Source of the DNA: Paraspadella gotoi
Lineage: Eukaryota; Chaetognatha
NCBI GenBank assembly: GCA_051294375.1
Contig: CM119269.1
Coordinates: 1,504,537-1,568,536 of the forward strand
Direction: 5' to 3'
Length of the DNA stretch: 64,000 bases
Of the stretch, positions 1 through 64,000 are shown in pieces. Made by a program: the position numbers and the translations under genes. Position 1 is the first letter of the stretch; each line of letters opens with the position of its first letter. The notes beneath the pieces were generated by a model. That model ran no database searches. It worked only from the letters and a program-made list of their open reading frames with translations, and was not told the DNA's origin.

Positions 1-166
1 TTTGAAATTTTCCGATTTTATAGGATAAGTAATTATATATAAATATAGCCTACTGCGAAAATTAAAGAACAGTAAAATTATTTTTTTACAAAGTTAATGT
101 TCACATGATGTATGTTGTTCATAATTGACTTTAGAATTTTGTATGTAACTGTTCAACTACGCCTTA
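1..166 (+). mobile_element. 3' end of a TAAGGCGTAG-type inverted-repeat element
   Basis: The segment matches the right half of the complete element at 16148-16756 and ends with CTACGCCTTA, the inverted form of that element's start. Its left part lies outside the window. It is AT-rich and non-coding. The family is described under the complete copy. Confidence 0.7.
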
Positions 167-569
167 GTGATTATAATTATTATCATTTAAATTTAATCTT
201 CAAAGCATGTATCAAATAATTCAAATATGTTTCTTAGAAATTCTCTGACGACGACGTCTGCCGAAGAACCAACGTACGTCGATCTGGAGTTTCCATCTGC
301 GGCAAAAATCGCGACATTTGCGTTCCTTGTCCGAAGCGATGGAACCGCCTTGCCGATTCGGCAGAAATGTGAGAGGAGACGACAGGGATGGAGATCCCAA
401 TGAAAGAGTTGAGAGAGAGAGAGAGAGAAGAGAAGAGAGAGGAAGAGAGAGAGAGAGAGAGAGAGAGAGATGTTAGAAAGGAGGAAAAACAGATAGTGAG
501 GAAGTGTGAATAAATTCGCTGTCGTCTTCGAGAAAATATAACCAAAAGCTTTACCTTCTTTTCTAATCC
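167..569 (+). other. possible Cys-rich exon plus GA microsatellite
   Basis: A plus-strand stretch from about 238 reads SDDDVCRRTNV, then SGVSICGKNRDICVPCPKRW, before a possible GTGAGA donor near 369. The spacing of four Cys could be part of a small disulfide-rich domain upstream of the Kazal exons. The inverted copy at 10.56-10.72 kb keeps the Cys pattern but disagrees by indels, so the reading frame is not secure. Positions 411-469 are a GA/GAGAA microsatellite. The minus-strand ORFs here are Ser/Leu-rich products of that microsatellite. Confidence 0.25.
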
Positions 570-570
570 G

Positions 571-646
571 GCCGTGATAAGTATAGGCGGTTAGTACTTC
601 GCGTTGTGGCCGGCGCGACGCCAGGTTTCGACTCCTGGTCACGGCA
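571..646 (+). tRNA. tRNA-His (anticodon GTG)
   Basis: The acceptor arm GCCGTGA pairs with TCACGGC, followed by discriminator A. The anticodon loop is TTGTGGC, giving anticodon GTG, and a T-arm (CCAGG, TTCGACTC-like loop, CCTGG) is clear. The copy is 76 nt, about four more than a usual animal tRNA-His. The extra bases sit in the D-arm, the anticodon arm and the T-loop run. The minus-strand copy at 10261-10334 has its surplus bases elsewhere, so these are probably sequencing indels in a functional tRNA gene. Confidence 0.85.
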
Positions 647-904
647 ATTTTTTTCTCGATTTCTCCTCATTAAGGTCGCCTATGCCCAGAGTTTCCCGAC
701 CAAGACTGTCCCTCCCAACGAATTCGTTTTGGATCCCGTTTCAACGTGACATTATCTTGCAAGTCAGTCAGTCCCCGTAAGTTTCATACGTTTTTTTTTT
801 GCAGTTGACGATTTTTTTTTTGATTTGCTTGTTAAGGTTCTTATCGTGTTTGGTTAGATTTTACATATTTTGTATTTCCGTATTCTGACCCCCTCCTCAC
901 TCAG
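647..904 (+). other. intergenic or intronic stretch before the Kazal exon
   Basis: AT-rich sequence with T runs that ends in a pyrimidine-rich tract (CCCCTCCTCACTCAG) serving as the splice acceptor of the first Kazal exon. The inverted copy lies at about 10020-10260. I saw no convincing start codon or signal peptide, so the 5' end of the big gene is unknown. Confidence 0.4.
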
Positions 905-57710
<56,806 letters not shown>

Positions 57711-57836
57711 AACGTCGCGGGACGAGGCTTGAAATCTTCTCCGACGATTTTTTTAATTCTTTTTGATTTTCGCTCGATGCGACCTTCATTTTTTTTTTTT
57801 GGGATTTCCTTCTTCGTCCGAATTTCGCTTTTGCAG

Positions 57837-58826
57837 ATGTCACTGCGAAGAAGAGGACTGAAAAAGGATCCGACTAATCAAATGGAGATACTATTTATAA
57901 AATTAATCGCTCATCACCTCAGCGACTTTGGTTAGTTTGTGATAGAATTACGTGATTGCCTTGGATGTTCCCTTAATTTAGTTATTAATATTTTACAAAT
58001 TCTTGTAACAAACCGAACCATCGTTCAAGTGATAAGTATAATTTTAAATTGTACGTGTACATCGCAATTAGATATAATTTTTATTTAAACGCGGTTTTTT
58101 TCAATTTATTGCAAGATTAGCTATGAATATTCAAAAGACAGCAAAAGAGTTAAATGTGTTGAGTAGTTTGGCTTTTGACAAATTTAAATTAAAAATTATA
58201 AAAAGTTAATTCATGATATGCAAAAATCTACTAACGTTTAAAAAGGCCACACGGCATCACTATTGTATTTTAGATTTCCTGAGGATTAAGACGACAAGCA
58301 GAGGATGAATTGATTTGGATGGAAACTTTTGGATCGCTCCTACCCGGCTTTTTAAAACGATCCTGACCCTTAAGGGAAAAGTCGGATAATGCAAACATTG
58401 ACAGTTTTTTTTTCTCATTCTCCCTTGGAGAGCGGATCTCTCCTGGCTGTTTTTGGTTTTTCCTTTTTTTCCTCAGTGTACCAGGCGAATAAGCGCCATT
58501 TTGCGACCGATGGCCGAGCCATGTGGCAGATCCACGTTCCTTCGTCGGCAGGACTCAGAAGTTACAAGGTGCATTCTCTGCGCCCTTCTCCTGTCTTCTC
58601 TCTCTCTCTCTATCTGGTCATGGCATGGACTTCCATTCTCTCTCTCTTTCTCTCTTCTCTCTCTCTCACTTTCACTACTTTTCTTTCTTTGATTCTGCCA
58701 GAAAGCCAAAATGAGACCTTTGAAAATGCCAGTTAAAGATGAAGGAATGAATGCTCTTTTTCCTCTTTGCTGATTTCGTTTCCACAGACTTTCAAGGTTC
58801 AGTTCGAAGTCTCAACGTCTAGTTGA
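57837..58826 (+). CDS. short three-exon candidate gene or alternative 3' end
   Basis: Exons 57837-57930 (MSLRRRGLKKDPTNQ, then MEILFIKLIAHHLSDF, phase 1), 58477-58568 (YQANKRHFATDGRAMW, then QIHVPSSAGLRSYK, phase 0) and 58788-58826 (TFKVQFEVSTSS, TGA) join into 74 residues. All borders are canonical and phases agree. The first exon begins exactly with ATG after an acceptor, so an upstream exon may exist. WQIHVP and KVQFEVS look like beta strands. The position, 130 bp after the big gene's stop, would also fit an alternative terminal part. No family recognised. Confidence 0.4.
57931..58476 (+). other. intron of the short candidate gene
   Basis: AT-rich, with nothing recognisable. Confidence 0.4.
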
Positions 58827-58853
58827 GTCGCGACTTGGTGGGTGATCGACTGG

Positions 58854-58854
<1 letters not shown>

Positions 58855-58937
<83 letters not shown>
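58855..58937 (+). repeat. (GA)n microsatellite
   Basis: About 41 GA units directly after the stop of the short candidate gene. Confidence 0.97.
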
Positions 58938-58940
<3 letters not shown>

Positions 58941-59818
58941 CGTCATCGTACAAGATTCGCGAATGTTTGGAATTTCCCAACGTTTTTCCCATCCTAATTC
59001 TGTCGCGGAAATTCTTTTCCCTTCGTCCAAATCGGGAGGCTAAAAAAAAGGAGACATTTTTGCGTCTCATTATTAGTTTAAATCGTTCAAATCTAAATTC
59101 CGCGTTCCATGCTAATTTTGCATTTTGCGCGCTCGTTTTCCTTTACGGTCATCTCGAGAGACATGTTTTTTAAAGATGACAATATCAATTTTTTTTTAAT
59201 AAAACAGGACAATTTTTTGACTACTCCGTATAAATCATTTATTAATTTTTTTTAAATTTTCGGGGTAACCGTTTTGAAATACGAGTGCAATTAAGCCCTC
59301 ATTTCTACTTTTAAACAATGGTAACCTTCCCAACTTTGTCTTTAAGATAAAAATTCCAATTCGCGACAGAAAATAGCATCAACTCGAAAGTGGATTTCGA
59401 GGAGCCTCGCCCTCAGAATTCTCTCAGTCTCAAATCAAACAACTTGGAGAATAAAAAAAAGAGAAATTTTCTGTTTTATCTATTCCTCGCCAATTAAAGA
59501 ATAAAGATCCTTTTTTTTTCTCATCTTTGAAAGTAAAAGAATAACGCGATTGTCAATTCCGTAGGTTAATTGTCTTCGAACTGAAATAAATTCCGCCACT
59601 GCGAATTTTTCCACAAGGAAATAAGGCTCGGCGTTTCCGTTCACGATGCGAAATTGAGCATCCGCCTTTCTTCGTCTTATGTCCGAAGACACTCGCCTCT
59701 CAAGGATAATTAGCTAAAAAAAAAAATCAGAAGAAAAAAAAAGAAAAAAACAACAAAATGGAAAAAAATTCGCGCCGCTAATAGATAAACGCGAAAAACT
59801 GAAAGCAGACATTAAAAA
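58938..59818 (+). other. intergenic stretch
   Basis: AT-rich sequence with no convincing gene. The minus-strand 70-residue open stretch at 59480-59692 has no splice or family support. Confidence 0.4.
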
Positions 59819-59908
<90 letters not shown>

Positions 59909-59911
59909 AAG
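59819..59911 (+). repeat. (GA)n microsatellite abutting a start codon
   Basis: About 45 GA units with a few AAAG interruptions end two bases before the ATG at 59914. It would form a purine-only 5' leader or promoter element. GA repeats near start sites can bind GAGA-type factors in arthropods, an inference only. Confidence 0.9.
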
Positions 59912-59913
59912 AA

Positions 59914-61671
59914 ATGTTTTCGATGAAGGCGTCGAAAGATTCGTCGCCTCTTAGGAAGGGGCTGCGGGATTCCGTTTCACACTCTCGGGTCGACAGGTGG
60001 ACGGACGAAGACGACGACGACGATGACGGCGACGAAAGACGCACCGACGACGACGACATTGCAAACTACGGCGAGCAGCGGACAAGTGCAAGAAGATTGA
60101 CCGCGAAGCAACTTTCGTCACCGGCCGCACCTTGGAGGAACAAAGGCAACGACGACCACGAAAACGACGACGGCAAAGACAGAAACGACATCAGGGAGGC
60201 GAGGAAATCTGCAGAATCGAAACGGATTTCCGTCCAAAATGAAGAGACCGGAAAGGAATTAAGCGACGTCGAAAAAACTGCGTCAGTCGACGTACTCGGC
60301 AGCGACAGTGAGAAGAACAGCAGCGAGAAGAAGAACGGCTGTATCTTTGTGAAGAGCAACTGTTGCGGTGGGCGGAACAGCAGTGACGAGAAGAACAGCT
60401 CTGACTCTAATCAGGGCAACATAAATTTCTACGAAGAGCTCGCTCTAACGGCGGACGTGCAAGCAAAGGACATCGACGAAAATTACGAAGTCTCTGACCA
60501 TCACAAGAACCACGAACCAATTGCCATCTGTGATAAAACTGTCGAAAGCGAGAAAAACGATGCCAGTTTGACGGACGACGATCCCGACGCCATTAACGAC
60601 AGAGTCAGCGTCATCGTCGCCACCGACGTCACGATTCAATACGACATCTGCCACGTTGTTGACGAGGATTCTGACGAGGCTACGCTACCCGTGGAAATCG
60701 TACCGAACCCTAATTGCAGCCCCCGCGACGCTGAGAGGGAGTGCGACGCTGAGAGAGATTTCGACGCGAAGAGTGAAACCGACGCTGAGAGAGAATGCTA
60801 CGTTGAGAGAGATTGCTACGTTGAGAGAGATTGCGACGCTGAGAGAGATTGCGACGCGAAGAGTAAAACCGACGCTGAGAGAAAATGCGTAGCTGAGAGA
60901 GATTGCGTCTCTGAGAGTGAATCCAACGCTGAGAGCGAATGCTACGCTGAGAGAGATTGCGACGCTGAGAGAGATTGCGACGCTGGCCCCAGTGGAACTT
61001 TTATCGAGGGGAATCTCAGTTGGAACAACGAGGACAAAGATCACGAAAAGGATTCTTCTTTGTTTTTAACTAAAAAACCCGACGAGTCTTGCCAAAACAA
61101 CAACTACCGCAATAACAACAACGTAGACGACGACGACCGATTTCTCAACAACAACACTCACAACCAAAAGCGGGAATCGCCCAATCCAGACAGCGACGAC
61201 AAAAAACCGGAAGGAATCGTCGTTGAATCAACCAACAGCGACGAAAGCAACTCAACCGCAACCGATCCTTTTCCGCTGATCCCTAATAACAGAAACTCCA
61301 ACTGGTTAACTTTAAACGACGACGATAACAACAACTTTTTAAATACTTCGAACGAATTCGTTTTCGACGTCCAGGACGACGATGATGATGCTTCGTCCAC
61401 GATCGAGAGCGTCTTCGCGTCGCCTCTGACCCAACATTACGAATTCCATCTCAGAGCCGAGGAATTCGTCGAGAACGAGGACCAAGAGAAAGGCGAAAGT
61501 CTCTCCAAGAGGTTTGTGTTTAATTACTTGTTAAAAATAATAAATAATATGCAATTTAATAATATAGAAATTAGAAAATAAACGATCAATTTAATATAAA
61601 ATTTGGCGCATTAAATTTTCATTTGGAACAGTCATTCCTCTTTACAACAATCGGTTGACATGAACAAATGA
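59914..61671 (+). CDS. Asp-rich protein with a Cys-containing hexapeptide repeat
   Basis: Met at 59914 opens a frame that reads without interruption for 555 codons to a stop at 61579-61581. A donor at 61512 (AAGAG-GTTTGT) and acceptor at 61631 would instead give SHSSLQQSVDMNK and TGA at 61669-61671, about 546 residues. Features: Asp runs near residue 33 and near 490, Asn/Asp-rich segments, a Cys cluster CIFVKSNCCGG near residue 145, and about 14 hexapeptides of the DAERDC type (about residues 270-360). There is no signal peptide or membrane span. Overall it is strongly acidic and low in hydrophobics, so probably disordered. Codon use favours GAC and AAC. It is one of the few indel-free frames here. 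Function unknown; a metal-binding or mineral-interacting role is conceivable but unsupported. Confidence 0.6.
60725..60990 (+). repeat. 18-bp coding minisatellite (GACGCTGAGAGAGATTGC)
   Basis: About 14-15 tandem units encode D-A-E-R-D-C with variants YVERDC, DAKSET and VSESES. It lies wholly within the Asp-rich frame and keeps the frame in every unit. Confidence 0.9.
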
Positions 61672-62420
61672 AATGCAAATCTTTTTTTTCTCGTCCTATG
61701 ATTGACGAACGCAATCTCGAGCGCATGTTGCATTCCGATTAGATCCTCTTCCTCTTCCTCTTCGTCGTCGTCGCGCCGAACCTCGTCTCTGTCGTCGTGG
61801 TCATCGTCTTCTTCGTCTTCCTTGGCCAATTTGTTCGCCAGAGCGCGCCTCGGCGTCGGCGGCGGTAAAGAGAAGCGAAAGAAAAAAGAGCAACGGGAGA
61901 AAAGAGATCAGGAAGTGAGGATTGAAACGGAGAACCGTCAAGGTAAATTATGAGACTGAATGCGCGATAAAAAAGTATTTTATGGCAACAGCAGGGTTGC
62001 CTGTGATTCCCATTGGGATGGGGCATCTCACTGTTGGCTTTGGGGGCTTCCGACTCTCTGTGACGCCAGCTGTCACTGGCGCGGTTACCCTAGGACGGTC
62101 TCGCTTTGCCAACGTAGAGGTGATAGGGGGAAGTCAGAGGGAAGTCGTTGGGACTGTGGATGGAACACAACGCTTGAGATGGCGCGTTTCCCCTCCGAGA
62201 CAATGGTATTGGCTTAACGATGGGGGACGTGAGGCGGTGTTTTAATTTTAATTAAAAAAAAAGGTCAATTAATCTTTAATTACAAAACCAAACTCGAAAA
62301 AATGAATAATTTTAAAATGAATGAAAAAAGTTGTATAATTAATATTTCCTGTTATTCCGCTGCTACCGTTACCTCCCCCATCTTCTTCTCCACCTCTTCC
62401 TTACCCCCCTCTCCCTCCAG
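61672..62420 (+). other. unassigned stretch with a GC-richer open segment
   Basis: At 61740-61830 a CTT/CGT-rich run gives Ser-rich (plus) or Asp/Glu-rich (minus) translations, and neither is convincing. At about 61990-62245 a GC-richer segment is open in two plus frames, one with eight Cys/Trp-rich residues (ACDSHWDGASHCWLWGL), after a possible acceptor GCAACAGCAG. It may be an exon or a retained repeat. No family recognised. Confidence 0.3.
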
Positions 62421-63962
62421 ACCCCTCAATCCCTTTCTCCCTCTTTCGTGTCTTCTCCTCCCCCCTCTCTCCCTCCATCGCCGAACGCAACGTGATTGAG
62501 CCGGCGCCGCGGGCGTCGACAACCTCGACGCCGGGAAGTCGCGGCCGACGGGCCTGGGCGCCGCCGTCGCCTTACGCTCAGGTTTTTTGAGAATCAAATT
62601 GGTATAGATTTCATTTTGAGAATGATATGCGGAGAACATTTCAGCATGGGAGTGGTCTTTTCATAGTTCATACAATTGAAACATTCTTTGAAATATTATA
62701 CCACTTCATTGATAGGGAAGCCAGGAACTCTGGGAGTGTGAGAGAGTCTTGATTGAAAGCTTGCAGGGACCTGCTATGTCATTATCTTGTAAGAGTGATG
62801 GAGGCCTTAAACCACCACAGCCTGTCCAAAGTCAGGCGCAAGCTATCTTATTAATTAAATGAATGGATAATTTTTATATCGGTTGTACCAATTTCATATG
62901 TAAAATGTCCTTTTAGGTAGACAGAACTTGGTTTTCGAAAGACGGACGCAGCGTCAGTGGCCGAAATATTTCCGATCAGGTGAGTTAGAGATAACCTCAT
63001 GTCCGAAGTAACGACATGCCGACATTATTAACATATGATGAACATTAATAATTTATCATTTTCTTGTTCGTCCCAGTGGCGCGAGTCGAGTTCCTTTGCT
63101 ATCGAAGTCGTTGAGGAAGCCTTTCGCTGGTTGTCGCACTTGGACCAACAGTCGGCCGACCCGTTTCGCGGTAAACTGTATCTATGTACATTTATGTCTA
63201 AAGATAAGAAGGCTTCCGACTCTTTTCAGTTCAATGTTAATGAAGGAAAGGCTAAACAGTAGACATAAGACGGATACGATGTCATTGGATAATTTTAACT
63301 TTTAGCAACTGGAAGAAGTTTGGACGAAGAGGATCTAAAGATGGCTTCAAAACAAAACGTCTTTTACACGGGAAAAGGTAATATTAATTGAAAACGGATT
63401 CAAATTTATAGACGAATTATGTGATTTATTACTTTATTTGCTTCATCGAATACGATTTCAGCCAATGGGCGACCTCCGCCATCGTACTCCAATTATTCAG
63501 CCAATGGGCGACCTCCGCCATCGTCCGCTCTCACGTATTTCAGCCAATGGGCGACCTCCGCCATTGCCTCTCCACGTATTCAGCCTCCAAAATTCAACCG
63601 GCGAACGCGGTGCCGCCGAGATCGAAGGCGCAGGAAGAGACGCAGCATTCACGAAAGCAACCGCAACAGCAACCGCAACAAGCAACCGCTAACAGAGCGC
63701 AAGACAAGTCACAATTCATGTGCAATCCGACACAGCATCAAACGCATATAATTCAACATCAATCGCCCCAACATCCAACAAAAGTGGATAAAAGTCCTGC
63801 CGCGGGACGTTCGATGACGATGTCCAATCGGGGACAAACCTCTTCGACGGGGACGTCAAATACTGCGTCCAAATCGGCTCCGATTTCGTCGCCAGAGGCG
63901 TCGCTTTCAGCGCCAGCGGCGCCGCCTTTGCCGTCCTCCTGGCGAAATGGCGCTGTTTGGAG
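62421..63962 (+). CDS. partial Pro/Gln/Ser-rich gene, runs off the window
   Basis: Joined exons: 62421-62581 (SIAERNVIEPAPRAS, Pro-rich, weak donor GTTTTT), 62917-62979 (VDRTWFSKDGRSVSGRNISD), 63077-63170 (WRESSSFAIEVVEEAFRWLS, then DQQSADPFR), 63306-63377 (TGRSLDEEDLKMASKQNVFY), and a last exon from 63584 (SKIQPANAVPPRSKAQ, then QPQQQPQQATANRAQDKS, and Ser/Thr/Ala/Pro-rich to WRNGAVWR). A donor AG-GTAAAG at 63963 suggests it continues. Phases 0, 0, 1, 1 agree for the four later exons. The final acceptor is the last of four similar ones in a short tandem repeat. A transcription or signalling regulator with disordered tail is possible. No domain recognised. Confidence 0.4.
62645..62890. repeat. 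AGGGACCTGCTATG dispersed repeat, third locus
   Basis: Matches 49070-49270 with an added GATAGGGAAGCCAGGAACTC segment, here inside an intron of the last gene. It shows that this sequence is dispersed and not only duplicated with the module locus. Confidence 0.7.
63455..63583 (+). repeat. tandem TTCAGCCAATGGGCGACCTC unit (three copies)
   Basis: Three units of about 39-43 bp each begin TATTTCAG-CCAATGGGCG-like and are followed by a fourth TATTCAG-CCTCC. Each has an acceptor-like AG. Translated in the first acceptor's frame they give ANGRPPPS repeats; in the last acceptor's frame the long Gln-rich exon opens. Either the peptide NGRPPPS is repeated and an indel breaks the frame, or the first three are decoy acceptors. 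Confidence 0.6.
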
Positions 63963-63975
63963 GTAAAGGTTTTAT

Positions 63976-64000
63976 ACTGATGAGACAGTAATTATTGTTA
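63976..64000. mobile_element. start of a TTAAGCGCCC family repeat
   Basis: The last bases (GAGACAGTAATTATTGTTA) match the opening of the 42.6 kb copy. The rest is outside the window. Confidence 0.5.

Noticed and set aside
193-642. Minus-strand ORF of 149 residues rich in Ser/Leu/Phe
   Set aside because: It runs through the GA microsatellite and across the tRNA-His gene on the other strand; no splice or domain support.
60685-61044. Minus-strand ORF with SLSVAISLSVAF repeats resembling a membrane protein
   Set aside because: It is the antisense of the DAERDC coding minisatellite; the plus frame is open for 555 codons.

Overview
This window looks like nuclear DNA of an invertebrate animal. The evidence is AT-rich non-coding sequence, GC-richer exons with GT-AG borders, long microsatellites, transposon-like repeats and a eukaryotic tRNA-His. 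I cannot name the clade. The assembly is a noisy long-read draft. It has N gaps of 10, 25, 100 and more bases, many one-base indels inside exons, and several segments present two or three times in direct or inverted order. I read genes by joining exons by hand with splice sites and codon phase; no search was run.

The main content is one very large plus-strand gene that can be followed from about 905 to a stop at 57710. It starts (5' end not found) with two Kazal-type exons. It then has ten copies of a roughly 110-residue beta-sandwich-like module that resembles a very divergent PLAT/LH2 domain. Modules 1-4 lie before, and modules 5-10 after, a long Gln/Gly/Ser/Pro region built of 36-residue repeats. 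Modules mostly use three exons with intron phases 1, 0 and 1. All ten keep one Cys in the middle exon and one at the start of the last exon, which suggests a disulfide and a secreted product. A short C-terminal tail ends the protein. The exon phases agree at more than 30 junctions, which is the strongest support for the model.

Region by region. 1-3.5 kb: mobile element end, tRNA-His, Kazal exons, modules 1-2 and part of 3. 3.5-6.9 kb: dispersed repeats and a minisatellite. 7.0-10.75 kb: an inverted, diverged copy of 0.2-3.3 kb, including a second tRNA-His. 11-12.4 kb: a minus-strand Cys-rich gene resembling von Willebrand factor type C. 13-18.5 kb: repeats, a direct copy of 3.3-4.75 kb and gaps. 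18.6-26.9 kb: minus-strand genes inside the giant intron of module 3, chiefly a type II membrane protein with an 18-residue-repeat stalk, partly duplicated. 28.2-29.1 kb: module 3 end and module 4. 29.9-40 kb: the Q/G/S exons and an inverted misassembled copy. 43.5-50.3 kb: modules 5-10. 50.3-57.2 kb: an error-rich second copy of the same segment. 57.4-57.7 kb: gene end. 57.8-64 kb: a short candidate gene, an Asp-rich protein with a Cys hexapeptide repeat, and a partial Pro/Gln-rich gene running off the window.

The repeat landscape is informative. One inverted-repeat element family has 8-bp target duplications, and two insertions can be compared with empty sites in the sister copies. This argues that at least some paired copies are haplotypes or true duplicates rather than one molecule read twice.
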